From positions 540,933 to 604,932 of the forward strand of contig NZ_JH711482.1 in assembly GCF_000269805.1 (NCBI RefSeq): DNA of 64,000 nucleotides, given 5' to 3'. The stretch is from Actinomyces massiliensis 4401292. Its GTDB lineage: Bacteria > Actinomycetota > Actinomycetes > Actinomycetales > Actinomycetaceae. The notes under the pieces were generated by a model. The model made no database searches. It was not told where the DNA came from and saw nothing but the letters and a program-made list of their open reading frames with translations. The position numbers and the translations under genes are program-made. Position 1 is the stretch's first letter, and every line of letters starts with the position of its first letter. This document shows, in pieces, positions 38,867 through 48,158 of the stretch.

Positions 38867-40852
38867 TCAAGCCCCGGTGCGGGACATCGCCGCGCCCGAG
38901 AGCCTCTTGGCCCACAGATACAGCCCTAGCGTCATACCAGCGAAGAGCAGCACGCCGATGATCTCGGAGACGGTCGTGAAGCCGGCGCCGACGACAGCGA
39001 GAGGCTCGTCTTTCCCAGTGGCGGCAACGATGCCGGCCAAGGCCACGCCGAACAGGCTCTCCCCCACGATCAGCCCGGTCGCCGCCAGGGTGCCCAGCCT
39101 CTTCGTGCTCTCCGGATCCGCGGCCCTCGCCGCCCAGCGATCGTAGACCAGACCCGCCAGAGCGCCGATGGGAATGATGAGGGTCAGGCCCATCGGCAGG
39201 TACATGCCCATGCCCACGGCCAGCGGCGGCAGGCGCAGCCTGTTGCTCGAAGCGCGTCCGAGCAGCTCGTCGATAATGACCACGACCGCTCCGATCACAA
39301 CGCCCAGGCCCAGGAGCCCCCAGTCGAGATCGCCGCCGAAGACCCCCTTGGCCAGCGAGGACAGAAGCGCTGCCTGAGGCGCCGCCAGGGCATTGTCAGT
39401 CGCGCCGGGCGCACCGGCGAAACCGAAGCTGTTATTGAGCAGTTGCAGAACCGGCGGAATAACCACCGAGCCGAAGAGAACGCCGATGATCAGGGCCACC
39501 TGCTGCTTCCACGGGGTGGCGCTGACGAGCTGTCCGGTCTTGAGATCCTGGAGGTTGTCGTTCGAAATGGTGGCCACCCCGAAGACGACCGCGGCGGTGA
39601 ACAGGGTATAGGCGATCAGCGCATCACCCTGATCAGACGACTGTGCACCGTGCACGACCTTGATGAGCAGAGCGGCGGTGATCACAATGAGAATGCCGAC
39701 CCCGGAGATAGGACTGTTGGAGGCGCCGATCAGACCCGCCATATAGCCGCAGACGCCGGCAACGGCCAGGCCGATCAGCAGCACGAAGAGGATGCTGACG
39801 ACGACCATGCCGGTCGCGTGATGGGCGATGGGCGTGTGCCGCACGAACAACCACAGCAGCAGCCCGATGGGGAGCATGGAGGCCAGGGTCACCCAGGCGA
39901 CCACGCGCATGGACAGATCGCGCTCGGAGACGGGCACCTCCGTCCCATCGTGACGTGCGCGGGTGGCCGCCAGAGCCTCCTTGACCCCTCGGACGATGGG
40001 CAGAGCGATCTTGGCGAGGGTCCAGATCGCGGCGATCGCCATGGCCCCGGCCCCCACGAAGCGCACATCGGAGCTGAAGATACCCGACACGATCTCGCCG
40101 AGGTCGCCGCCTGCGGGAATCTGACCGGCAGTGCGCAACGGCAGCATGACGCCGAAGGAGATCACCAGTCCGACGATCATAGCGATGCCGACGGTCATGC
40201 CGACGAGGTGGCCCACACCGATTAGAGCCAGCGAGAGACTGGCGCTGATCATGCTTCCGCCGGAACCGACGCGAAAGGTCCTCTCAATGCTGCCGGCCAC
40301 GACCTTCATCGCCGCCAGCAGGGCGAGGCCGGCAGACGTCAGGCCGCCCACGACGATGACGAGCAGACCGCGCTTGTTCTCCTGCACGCCCTCGGCGCTG
40401 TCTCCCACGCGCAGCACCTCTGCCGCGGCCACGCCTTCCGGAAATGGCAGGTCCGATCCGGTGACAAGCGCACGTCGCAGGGGAATCGAGTACATGACGC
40501 CGAGAACACCGCCCAGGGCGGTCACGAGTGCGGTCTGCCAGTAGGGGAAGCCGGTCCACCAGCCAATCATGACCAGGCCGGGCAGCACGAAGATAATGGC
40601 GGACAGCGTGCCAGCCGCCGAGGCGATGGTCTGGACGATATTGTTCTCCGCCACGGAATGATCGCGGAAATAGCGCAGAATCGCCATGGAGATGACCGCT
40701 GCCGGGATAGAGGTGGCGAAGGTGAGGCCGACCTTCAGGCCAAGGTAGACATTGGCCGCGGTGAAGACCAGGGTGATGAGGCCTCCGATGATGACGCCTC
40801 GCACCGTGAGCTCACGTGCACCTGGTGCAGCGGGAACAGTATTGCTGGACAT
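38867..40852 (-). CDS. OPT-family oligopeptide / metal-chelate transporter
   Basis: 661 residues with 14-16 hydrophobic segments. The N-terminus (ELTVRGVIIGGLITLVFTAANVYLGLKVGLTFATSIPAAVISMAIL) is the classical bacterial OPT signature; GNDNLQDLKTGQL-like and PEGVAAAEVLRVG motifs follow. Proton-coupled uptake of small peptides or siderophore/metal complexes; substrate unknown. TAGGAG seven bases before ATG 40852 supports this start rather than 40912. Confidence 0.92.
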   Translation of the reverse strand: MSSNTVPAAPGARELTVRGVIIGGLITLVFTAANVYLGLKVGLTFATSIPAAVISMAILRYFRDHSVAENNIVQTIASAAGTLSAIIFVLPGLVMIGWWTGFPYWQTALVTALGGVLGVMYSIPLRRALVTGSDLPFPEGVAAAEVLRVGDSAEGVQENKRGLLVIVVGGLTSAGLALLAAMKVVAGSIERTFRVGSGGSMISASLSLALIGVGHLVGMTVGIAMIVGLVISFGVMLPLRTAGQIPAGGDLGEIVSGIFSSDVRFVGAGAMAIAAIWTLAKIALPIVRGVKEALAATRARHDGTEVPVSERDLSMRVVAWVTLASMLPIGLLLWLFVRHTPIAHHATGMVVVSILFVLLIGLAVAGVCGYMAGLIGASNSPISGVGILIVITAALLIKVVHGAQSSDQGDALIAYTLFTAAVVFGVATISNDNLQDLKTGQLVSATPWKQQVALIIGVLFGSVVIPPVLQLLNNSFGFAGAPGATDNALAAPQAALLSSLAKGVFGGDLDWGLLGLGVVIGAVVVIIDELLGRASSNRLRLPPLAVGMGMYLPMGLTLIIPIGALAGLVYDRWAARAADPESTKRLGTLAATGLIVGESLFGVALAGIVAATGKDEPLAVVGAGFTTVSEIIGVLLFAGMTLGLYLWAKRLSGAAMSRTGA

Positions 40853-40869
40853 AGCACTCCTACAACATA

Positions 40870-40912
40870 GGGGCACCGCAGTGGGGATCAATGGGGATCG
40901 GTGGGCGCCCAC
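40870..40912. promoter_or_regulatory. Periodic G-run tract and palindrome upstream of the OPT gene
   Basis: G-runs start at 40870, 40883, 40893 and 40903 with 10-base spacing in the last three units (TGGGGATC-type repeats), ending in the perfect 12-base palindrome GTGGGCGCCCAC at 40901-40912. It lies 18-60 bases upstream of the OPT start and is probably part of its promoter or operator. Confidence 0.45.
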
Positions 40913-41057
40913 AGATCACAATACGCCTCGATGGGAGAATTCCGTAAAGAAATGCAGGCCTTTCTACCGCACAGGATGCCCGGTGAGCAGCGCGGCCGGG
41001 CATTAGCCCCCGTGATCCGAGGAAGATCTTCAGGCAGCAGCATGCCGGATAACAGAA

Positions 41058-41089
41058 AAGCCTTGCTCCGTAAACACGGAACAAGGCTT
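41058..41089 (-). terminator. Hairpin terminator after the tRNA pair
   Basis: 41058-41071 and 41076-41089 form a 14-bp stem with one mismatch and a four-base loop. On the minus strand the stem is followed by TTTTCTGTT-like sequence, as expected for an intrinsic terminator. It lies 11 bases beyond the 3' end of the damaged tRNA gene, so both tRNAs are probably one transcript. Confidence 0.75.
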
Positions 41090-41099
41090 CATTTATTCG

Positions 41100-41172
41100 T
41101 GGAGCTAGAAGGAATCGAACCCCCGCCTCCCCCACAATAGTGGGAGCGCGCTACCAACTGCGCCATAGCCCC
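41100..41172 (-). tRNA. Ala-type tRNA with aberrant anticodon arm (tRNA pseudogene or special-purpose tRNA)
   Basis: 73 bases, the same length as the neighbouring tRNA-Ala. Acceptor stem (including the G3:U70 alanine identity pair), D arm and discriminator A73 are identical to the normal copy. The anticodon arm differs: position 33 is C instead of the near-universal U and bases 34-36 would be UAU. The arm can instead fold as a 7-bp stem (27-33 with 38-44) with a four-base loop, leaving no usable anticodon. The T stem has two G-U pairs. CCA is not encoded. It should be chargeable with alanine by AlaRS but not decode. Confidence 0.7.
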
Positions 41173-41212
41173 ATCCGCACACGCATCACGACCGATATCG
41201 AAATGCATACCG

Positions 41213-41285
41213 TGGAGCTAGGGGGATTCGAACCCCCGACCTCTTCCATGCCATGGAAGCGCGCTACCAACTGCGCCATAGCCCC
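41213..41285 (-). tRNA. tRNA-Ala (anticodon GGC)
   Basis: A complete cloverleaf of 73 bases on the minus strand: acceptor GGGGCTA/TAGCTCC with G3:U70, D arm with GTTGGTA loop, anticodon arm CTTCC-ATGGCAT-GGAAG, T arm with TTCGAAT loop. The anticodon GGC is at 41250-41252. CCA is not encoded. Forty bases upstream of the aberrant Ala-type tRNA, which shares its transcript. Confidence 0.97.
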
Positions 41286-41317
41286 ATTTATGATCGCCGC
41301 CCTGGGCGACGGGGATT

Positions 41318-41347
41318 AGTCTATGAACTCCTCACCGCTGCGGGCAA
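41318..41347 (-). promoter_or_regulatory. Candidate tRNA promoter
   Basis: Minus strand: TTGCCC (41342-41347) as -35 and TAGACT (41318-41323) as -10, 18 bases apart, ending 33 bases before the tRNA-Ala gene. Spacing and position fit a sigma-70-type promoter; the match is moderate. Confidence 0.4.
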
Positions 41348-41397
41348 ATCCATTTCACGTGCGGTACCTCACCACCACGATCGGCCCTTGCGGACGG

Positions 41398-42045
41398 TCA
41401 GGACAGGTGCCCGCCGTGCGCGCCAACATCGCCGGAGTCTCCTTCCCCACCGCCGTTCCACCGCGAGATCCTCCACTCCGGAGGCCGGTTCATGCTGTTC
41501 AGCACCGCATAACGGCAGTTGCCCAGACCATGCAGCCCGAACCACGAGGAGGGGTCAAGCCCCAGAAGATGGGTCGTCCCCAGAGTGATGGCCGCCCCGT
41601 GTGCAACGACAACCGCGGTGCCACCCACCGCCGCAGCGATCTCCCGCATCGCTGTTCCCACTCGAAGAGCGGCATCGCTGCGGGTCTCAACTCCCACCCC
41701 CTCCGGATCGCCTCCGGACCGCCATACGTCGAACTGCTCGGGCCACCGCTCCTCGATCTGAGCACGGCTCAGCCCCTCCCATCGGCCGAAGGACCTCTCA
41801 GCAAGACGATTATCGACATGCACGCCCAGGCCAATGGCCGAGGCCAGCACCTCGGCGGTCTGTCGAGCCCGCTCCAGAGGGGAGGAGAAGATCGCCGCCG
41901 GATTCAGGGCCACAAGATCCGGAGCCGCCGAAGCGGCCTGATCACGTCCAATGTCATTGAGCGGGATGTCGACACGCCCCTGAATCCGGCCCTCAAGGTT
42001 GTAGTCGGTCTGGCCGTGCCGCCATAGGACGAGCGTCATCGGCAC
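41398..42045 (-). CDS. Histidine phosphatase family protein (phosphoglycerate mutase-like)
   Basis: 215 residues. Catalytic RHG motif LWRHGQTDYNLEGRIQGRVDIPLN, then FSSPLERARQTAEVLA, LAERSFGRWEGLSRAQIEERWP and VVVAHGAAI with the second His. Often called gpm2-like, but the substrate is not established; a role as a phosphatase of small phosphates is more likely than true mutase. Follows rsfS by six bases, an arrangement conserved in actinobacteria. Confidence 0.92.
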   Translation of the reverse strand: MPMTLVLWRHGQTDYNLEGRIQGRVDIPLNDIGRDQAASAAPDLVALNPAAIFSSPLERARQTAEVLASAIGLGVHVDNRLAERSFGRWEGLSRAQIEERWPEQFDVWRSGGDPEGVGVETRSDAALRVGTAMREIAAAVGGTAVVVAHGAAITLGTTHLLGLDPSSWFGLHGLGNCRYAVLNSMNRPPEWRISRWNGGGEGDSGDVGAHGGHLS

Positions 42046-42051
42046 GCCTTC

Positions 42052-42438
42052 TCAGCAGGCCGCATCAACAGGAGTCAAGACATCCTCAGGCAGCTCGATG
42101 GGCGGGCAATCCTTCCATAAGCGCTCGAGCTCGTAGTATTCACGATCCTCGCCCTGTTGCACGTGAATGATGACATCGGTGTAGTCGATGAGCACCCAAT
42201 GGGCCTCCTCAAGGCCCTCGCGCAGCCTGCGCTTGGCCCCGGCCTTGAGCATGGCCTCATCGATCGCATCGACGATGGCGCGGACCTGACGATCGTTGTC
42301 ACCCGAGAGAATGAGGAAGACATCGGTCAGGACAAGCCGCTCGGAGACGTCGATGGCGACAATGTCACCAGCCTTCTTCTCTGCGGCGGCACGAGCAGCG
42401 GTGCGGGTCAGGGCGACAGCATGGTCAGTAGCGGGCAC
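42052..42438 (-). CDS. rsfS: Ribosome silencing factor RsfS
   Basis: 128 residues, family length. Contains SERLVLTDVFLILSGDNDRQVRAIVDAI and WVLIDYTDVIIHVQQGEDREYYELERLW, the RsfS hallmark. Binds ribosomal protein L14 and blocks subunit joining when nutrients are low. In the nadD-(membrane protein)-rsfS-phosphatase unit. Confidence 0.95.
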   Translation of the reverse strand: MPATDHAVALTRTAARAAAEKKAGDIVAIDVSERLVLTDVFLILSGDNDRQVRAIVDAIDEAMLKAGAKRRLREGLEEAHWVLIDYTDVIIHVQQGEDREYYELERLWKDCPPIELPEDVLTPVDAAC

Positions 42439-42477
42439 AAGACTCCTTGCGGTAAACAGCCAACGGGACCCGACTCG

Positions 42478-44388
42478 TCAGCCCAGCAACGAGGTCCATG
42501 TGGGGATGGCCCCGAGGCCCTCTGCGGAGCTGCTGCCCCCGCGATTGAGGACGAACCACACCACGGTGATGACCACCAGCACAACGACGATGGCGATCAA
42601 CACCATCAGCAGTATCTTGCCCATCTTCGATGTCTTCGGCGGCTCAGCGACATTGGCGGGGTTGACCGGAGAGCCCATCGGGGCGGGATTGCTCCATCCC
42701 GCTTCCGGACTGGGGGGCGCCTGCATCACAGGTTCGGAGAACTGCGGTTCAGGAGCCGGCTCGGGCATCGGCTCATATGGGGTGAAGGCCGGTACGGATG
42801 ATGTGGTCTCTTCAGCAGCGGCTGCAGACGCTTCCGACTCAGTAAGAGCGGGAGCAGCGCCGGGCCGGCCGGCCTCCGGCCGCAGAATACGCCACTGCGG
42901 GTTGTCGATGCCGTCGAACTCGTCATCAACCGGACGAACTTCGCTGAGCTCTCCAGTATTGCTATCGACTGTGCGCACTCCCTGAGCCGCGTTGGGAATC
43001 CGCACGGTGGGCCGACGAGCCGGCCCGCCAACAGTCGTATCCGTCGCCCAATCGGGCAGGCTGCCGGCACCCGGACTGTCAGGCGCACTATCGGGCATCG
43101 CGTACCCGTCACCGCCTGCAGCGACCTGGCCGGGGCCGCCCGACTCGTACCCATCACCGCCCGGAGAAGCCGGACTGGGCCCACCCGGTCCGAATCCTTC
43201 GCTGACTCCTTCGCTGACTCCATCACTGAATCCGTCGCTGACTTGGGGAACCTGAGCGGGGCCGCCCGCCCCGTACCCATCACCGGCGGTGGACTGCGTT
43301 CCCGCATCAGTGGCGTCAGCCGGTGGTACATCGCGGTTGAAAAGAGAGCGCCTTTCAGGCAAAACGGCCGGTTCGCCCATGGGCGGGGCCGATGGATGAG
43401 AAGAGGGCGACGACACGTCAACCGGTCTCATCACACCGGTCGGCTGAGAAGAGATGTCCTCGATATCGTCGTCGGACAGAGAGGTGTTGGCGACCTGCGG
43501 CACCGGATCGGCGAAAGAGTCATCGGGAGCCGCCCCGGTCCCACCAGGGGCGACAGGGGTGAAGGGCGCGGCCGAGCCGCCCTGATCGCCCGAAGGCACC
43601 TCCCGCCCGAACACGGATCCCGTTGCAGGACCGGGGGCTGATGGTGACGCCGTCTGCATGGGAGACTCGGGCGCATAGGGGCGTGACCGCCATGAATCGT
43701 CTGCACTCTCGGCTTCGCGGGGCAGCGTCGGACTCGTCGGAGCGCTCTGTGCGGACGGGACCGCGGGCTCGTCCGCAAGTCGATTCCCAGGACCAGGGTA
43801 AGCGGATGCGCCGCCTTCCAGGCCCCCCGGTGCCGCCTCGCCATCGCGCACAGGCGGCGTCCACGCTCCCGCTTCGGAGATGCCAGTCGCCTGAGGCCGC
43901 TCGGGAGACTGCAGAGCACGTGCCGCTTCCGCCTCGTCGAATGACGGTGCAGAGGCCGGGCTGCCCAAGGCGCGCCGCCCCGGTGCAGCATCGAGTGGAC
44001 TCTCCGCGCGAGGCGCGGAAGAGGCAGATGCAGCCGACACGACAAGCTCGTTGACCTCCACCGCCCGCGAGCCGGATGAAGCCGCGTGGCTACCTGTGGC
44101 CTCCAGACTGGGAGACGCGATCGCAGGCTGCTCGGCCAGCGGGTCCTGCAGCGCCTTGGCCTGCTCGGGAGTGATCTCCCCCGAGGCGACGGCCGCGCGC
44201 AGTGCCGCAGCCTCCTGACGCAGACGCTTGAGCTCTCGCCGGGTCAGAAGAGGCTGCTGCCCGGTCAAGATGGCCTCGCGCTCAGCAGCGCGTTCAGCCT
44301 GCCGCATCGCCCGTCGACTGCGACGAGTGCCGGTGTCATCATCTGCGGCATCGGACTGGCTCTGGTTGACGTCGGTGGGATCACTCAC
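42478..44388 (-). CDS. Ala/Pro/Ser-rich single-pass membrane protein, unknown function
   Basis: 636 residues. An N-terminal charged coiled-coil-like part (residues 25-75: [36 protein letters not shown]) is followed by about 450 low-complexity residues rich in Ala, Pro, Gly and Ser. One transmembrane helix ([24 protein letters not shown]) lies near the C-terminus and about 25 residues follow. No known domain seen. It starts within the last codons of nadD (8-base overlap) and precedes rsfS, a position taken in relatives by LytR-type or hypothetical membrane genes. Long disordered cytoplasmic part suggests a scaffold; that is inference. Confidence 0.7.
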   Translation of the reverse strand: MSDPTDVNQSQSDAADDDTGTRRSRRAMRQAERAAEREAILTGQQPLLTRRELKRLRQEAAALRAAVASGEITPEQAKALQDPLAEQPAIASPSLEATGSHAASSGSRAVEVNELVVSAASASSAPRAESPLDAAPGRRALGSPASAPSFDEAEAARALQSPERPQATGISEAGAWTPPVRDGEAAPGGLEGGASAYPGPGNRLADEPAVPSAQSAPTSPTLPREAESADDSWRSRPYAPESPMQTASPSAPGPATGSVFGREVPSGDQGGSAAPFTPVAPGGTGAAPDDSFADPVPQVANTSLSDDDIEDISSQPTGVMRPVDVSSPSSHPSAPPMGEPAVLPERRSLFNRDVPPADATDAGTQSTAGDGYGAGGPAQVPQVSDGFSDGVSEGVSEGFGPGGPSPASPGGDGYESGGPGQVAAGGDGYAMPDSAPDSPGAGSLPDWATDTTVGGPARRPTVRIPNAAQGVRTVDSNTGELSEVRPVDDEFDGIDNPQWRILRPEAGRPGAAPALTESEASAAAAEETTSSVPAFTPYEPMPEPAPEPQFSEPVMQAPPSPEAGWSNPAPMGSPVNPANVAEPPKTSKMGKILLMVLIAIVVVLVVITVVWFVLNRGGSSSAEGLGAIPTWTSLLG

Positions 44389-45061
44389 CGTCGTTCTCCT
44401 TCCTCAGGGACTGCTCCCGTGCGACGCGAGCGGTCATCGACGTCGTCGATGCCGAACGCTCAACCGTGCGATAAAGACCGTACTTGCGGATGTACTGGAC
44501 GACGCCGTCGGGTACGAGATACCAGACGGGAATGCCTCGGGCGACCCGACTGCGGCAGTCCGTGGATGAGATCGTCATCGCGGGCACTTCCACCAAAGAC
44601 ACAGTATCCTCAGGCAGGCCGGTATCCGTTAAGACATGCCCGGGGCGTGTGACACCGACCAGGTGAGCCAGGTCGAATATCTTCGCATTATCCTTCCACG
44701 TCAAGATCTGCGCCAAGGCGTCGGCTCCGGTGATGAAGTAGAGCTCGGCGCCGGGGTACTCGGCGATAACATCGTGGAGAGTATCGACTGTGTATGTCGT
44801 ACCACCGCGATCAATATCCACCCGCGAGACGGTGAAATGCGGATTCGAAGCGGTGGCGATGACCGTCATGAGGTAGCGGTGCTCCGCCGGTGTGACACGA
44901 CGGTTCTTCTTGAAAGGCTGATTCCAAGTCGGCGTGAAGAGGACCTCATCAAGTCCGAAGGCGTACTGCACCTCTGAGGCCGCTACAAGATGCCCATGAT
45001 GAATCGGATCGAAGGTGCCACCCATAATGCCGATACGCAACTGGCGCGAGGCGTCACTCAT
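44381..45061 (-). CDS. nadD: Nicotinate-nucleotide adenylyltransferase
   Basis: 226 residues from ATG 45061. Motif [15 protein letters not shown] at the N-terminus and [13 protein letters not shown] near the C-terminus are the NadD signatures. Adenylates nicotinate mononucleotide in NAD synthesis. The frame is open further upstream to 45124 without homology. Coupled to the downstream membrane-protein gene. Confidence 0.95.
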   Translation of the reverse strand: MSDASRQLRIGIMGGTFDPIHHGHLVAASEVQYAFGLDEVLFTPTWNQPFKKNRRVTPAEHRYLMTVIATASNPHFTVSRVDIDRGGTTYTVDTLHDVIAEYPGAELYFITGADALAQILTWKDNAKIFDLAHLVGVTRPGHVLTDTGLPEDTVSLVEVPAMTISSTDCRSRVARGIPVWYLVPDGVVQYIRKYGLYRTVERSASTTSMTARVAREQSLRKENDGE

Positions 45062-45281
45062 CGGCGCCGCCTCTATTGCTCTTCGGCACTGCTGCTCCTT
45101 ACGGTCACTGCGAGCGGTGTGCACGCAGACGCGCCCATCCTGCCACGGACAAGACGTAGTAAGCCTCGTGCCACGCCCGCACGCGCAAGCGTGATCGGTA
45201 TCGCGCTAACAGGCATCAAGAGGCTGATCACGTCCTACAGAGCAATCCTGGACTTCTGACACTTCCGGCACTCCTGCGCAC

Positions 45282-46598
45282 TCACGGCCGCACATGACCG
45301 TCTCCTTCGACAATCCATTGCGTCGTCGTCAGGGCCGCCAATCCCATGGGCCCACGAGCGTGAAGCTTCTGAGTGGAGATGCCGAGCTCGGCCCCCAGAC
45401 CCAGCTGGCCGCCATCGGTGAAACGGGTGGAGGCATTGACCATGACGACGGCGGAATCGACAGCTCCGGTGAAGCGGTTCATGGCGGCGATGTCCTGGGT
45501 GAGGATTGCCTCCGTGTGCCCGGTGGACCACTGCGAGATGTGGGCGACGGCCTCTTCCAGGTCGGATACCACTCGCAGCGCCAGATCGAGACTGCCGTAC
45601 TCGGTGGCCCAGTCCTCCTCAGTGGCGGGCACCAGGAGGGCCTCGCAGCCGGCCCGCGCGGCCGGCCCGCGCAACGCGGTCTCGGCCGCCTCATCCGCGT
45701 GGAGGGTGACGCCTTCGTCCCACAGCGCCGCCGCCACGGTCGGCAGGAGGCGGTCGGCGACGTCATGGTGGACCAGAAGAGTCTCGGCGGCGTTGCACAC
45801 ACCTACGCGCTGAGTCTTCGCGTTGACGATGAGCGGCACCGCGGCCTCGAGGTCGACGCAGGAATCCGCGTAGATATGGCAGTTTCCACTGCCGGTCTCG
45901 ATGACGGGCACTGCGGACTGCTCGACGACGGCCTTGATGAGCCCCGCCCCACCGCGCGGCACGAGCACATCGATGAGCCCGCGAGCCTGCATAAGCGCTG
46001 CAGCCCCGGCTCTTCCGGCGGAATCAATGGTTGCGATCAGGTCAGCGGGCAGGCCGGTGGAGACCAGGGCGGCGCGCAGAACATTCACAATCGCCGAGTT
46101 GGTATGCGCGGCGGCACTGCCGCCGCGCAGCACGACGGCATTGCCGGACTTCAGCGTCAGGGCGGCAACATCGACAGTGACATTGGGACGGGCCTCGTAG
46201 ATCATGCCGACCACGCCCATGGGAACGCGCACACGGCGCACCCGAAGACCGTTGGGAAGGGTCTGACCATCGACGACCTCGCCGATCGGATCGGGCAGGC
46301 CGGCGATCTCGCGCAGAGAAACGGCGATGGCGGCGATGCGGTCGGGGGTCAGGCTCAGGCGGTCGATCAGCCCTTCGGTCATGCCCTCAGCACGGGCGCG
46401 CTCGACATCGTCCCTGTTGGCGGCCAGGATCTCCTCGGTCGCCTCCAGAAGGCCATCAGCCATGGCATGCAATCCGGCGTCCTTGAGCTCACGGCGCGCC
46501 GCAGCCACGGATCGCTGCGCGCTTCGAGCGGCTCGGGCCGTGCGGGCGACCAGTTCGGTCGCGTCCTGCTGATAGGAACTGTTGACATGAGAGCTCAT
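45282..46598 (-). CDS. proA: Gamma-glutamyl phosphate reductase
   Basis: 438 residues from ATG 46598. Aldehyde-dehydrogenase fold with catalytic Cys in RVGVCNAAETLLVH, NADPH region around GVVGMIYEARPNVTVD and C-terminal ARGPMGLAALTTTQWIV. Second step of proline synthesis from glutamate. In relatives it sits beside proB; here the ATPase/TOPRIM remnant lies between them. Confidence 0.96.
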   Translation of the reverse strand: MSSHVNSSYQQDATELVARTARAARSAQRSVAAARRELKDAGLHAMADGLLEATEEILAANRDDVERARAEGMTEGLIDRLSLTPDRIAAIAVSLREIAGLPDPIGEVVDGQTLPNGLRVRRVRVPMGVVGMIYEARPNVTVDVAALTLKSGNAVVLRGGSAAAHTNSAIVNVLRAALVSTGLPADLIATIDSAGRAGAAALMQARGLIDVLVPRGGAGLIKAVVEQSAVPVIETGSGNCHIYADSCVDLEAAVPLIVNAKTQRVGVCNAAETLLVHHDVADRLLPTVAAALWDEGVTLHADEAAETALRGPAARAGCEALLVPATEEDWATEYGSLDLALRVVSDLEEAVAHISQWSTGHTEAILTQDIAAMNRFTGAVDSAVVMVNASTRFTDGGQLGLGAELGISTQKLHARGPMGLAALTTTQWIVEGDGHVRP

Positions 46599-47000
46599 GG
46601 CAGCACCATACGGCGCCGGACCCGCATCGCGGGAGCGTGCTTGGCGCATATGGAACGCGAATCGCATCCTCATCCTGAGAGCGACGACTGATGATGACCG
46701 GACCCGGCTACCACGCCGTGGGAAGACGCGCTAAGATGCCTCAGGCGAGGGCGCTTGACCGTTCCGCCCATGGCTTGAGCACCCGCATCGCTCGCCGTGG
46801 GTCGACACCACCACCACCCGCGGTTGAGTGCCCTCGCCCCTCCCACATCTGCGCGTATGGTCCGCCGCACTGTAAGTCTCTCTAAGCCTCTCCAGGTCTG
46901 TCCCAGGATCACGCGCAGTACCGAAGCAGTTGCAGAAGCAGTACAGAATTCGCCATCGGATTCTCCCGACCGAAGAGCGAGCGAGAAGCGAGTACCGTCC
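46599..47000. other. Intergenic region left of the ATPase gene
   Basis: 402 bases between the divergent proA and ATPase genes. No convincing protein on either strand. The ATPase frame is open back to 46797 but homology starts at the ATG at 47001. The segment probably contains both promoters and the left border of the inserted DNA; no inverted or direct repeats mark that border. Confidence 0.45.
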
Positions 47001-48158
47001 ATGAGGATCACGCACCTGGCAGCGAGCAACTGGCGGAACTTCAAGAAGATAGATTTCAGTGTCGGAGAACGCCTCTTCATCGTAGGGCCCAACGCAGCCG
47101 GCAAGTCCAACCTCTTGGATATATTCCGTTTCCTATCCGACATCGCCGGTCAAGGAGGCGGGCTCGCCTTCGCGATCCAACGCCGTGGCGGGCTGAAAAG
47201 AGTCCGCAGTCTGTTCTCCCGGAATAATGCCAGGGGACGCCTTGTCGTTGACGTGAAGCTGCGGGACGGCGAGGACACATGGCGATACAGACTCTCCGTC
47301 AAGGGCCAGAGAGGGGGGCAGAACCGGCCTGTCGTCGATGAAGAACTAGTGACCAAGAACGATAGGGAAATTCTCAGGCGCGCCGATGATCGGGACCGAA
47401 AGGACGAGATGCTCCTGACCCAGACGCACCTCGAGCAGGTCGCCTCCAACCAGGCTTTTCGTCCCATCGCCGACTACCTCGGACGGGTTCAGTACTTCCA
47501 CCTCGTTCCGCAGATCATCCGCGACCCCTCGCGTGCCGTCACCTCCGGTGACGATCCCTTCGGGAGCAACTTCATCGCCCAGATGAACGCAACCACACCC
47601 CGAACCCGCGACGCATGGCTCAGACGCATGCAGGAGGCCCTGCGCGCGGCGGTCCCCGGCTTCGAGTCACTCTCCATTGAGCTCGACCCCGCTGGCAAGC
47701 CGCACCTGATCGCGGGTTACAAGAACTGGCGCCCGACGCCGTCGAAACAGAACGAGACGGACTTCTCAGACGGCACGCTCCGGCTTATCGGACTCCTGTG
47801 GGCCATCATCAAGATGCCGGCGAATCCGGGGGTACTGCTGCTGGAGGAGCCCGAACTCTCTCTCAACAGCGCAATTGTGAAGATCCTGCCTTCGGTACTC
47901 GCACAGGCACGGCGTTCTTCAGATCTTCAGATCATTCTGTCCACTCATGCCCCCGAGATCCTCAATGACGAAGGCATCAGCCCGGATGAGGTTCTCCTCC
48001 TTCGCGTCACGGACGACGGCTCGCGCGCGGAGCTCCTCTCCTCATTGCCGGATGCGAGCGACCTCGACCTGGGGCTGACCATCTCGGACGTTGTCGACGA
48101 TCTCATTGCTCCTGACGATCTCACGGGGCTGTTCAAGGCCGCGCGGAGTCGTCGATGA
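47001..48158 (+). CDS. ABC/SMC-type AAA ATPase (OLD/RecF-like), probable defence component
   Basis: 385 residues. N-terminal strand MRITHLAASNWRNFKKIDF, Walker A GPNAAGKSN (29-37), signature-like FSDGTLRLIGLLW, Walker B PGVLLLEEPELSLN and the H-switch ILSTHAPEIL. This is the AAA_21/AAA_15 group found in OLD nucleases, Gabija and PARIS, without a TOPRIM domain of its own. A separate TOPRIM-like gene overlaps its stop (ATGA), but that partner is broken. The pair lies on the plus strand between proA and proB. Role in phage defence is inferred from family and context. Confidence 0.88.
   Translation: MRITHLAASNWRNFKKIDFSVGERLFIVGPNAAGKSNLLDIFRFLSDIAGQGGGLAFAIQRRGGLKRVRSLFSRNNARGRLVVDVKLRDGEDTWRYRLSVKGQRGGQNRPVVDEELVTKNDREILRRADDRDRKDEMLLTQTHLEQVASNQAFRPIADYLGRVQYFHLVPQIIRDPSRAVTSGDDPFGSNFIAQMNATTPRTRDAWLRRMQEALRAAVPGFESLSIELDPAGKPHLIAGYKNWRPTPSKQNETDFSDGTLRLIGLLWAIIKMPANPGVLLLEEPELSLNSAIVKILPSVLAQARRSSDLQIILSTHAPEILNDEGISPDEVLLLRVTDDGSRAELLSSLPDASDLDLGLTISDVVDDLIAPDDLTGLFKAARSRR

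Noticed and set aside
41100-41172. Reading the aberrant tRNA as tRNA-Ile(UAU)
   Set aside because: Position 33 is C, the 31-39 pair is broken, and the acceptor has alanine identity G3:U70; AUA is normally read by a CAU tRNA modified with lysidine.
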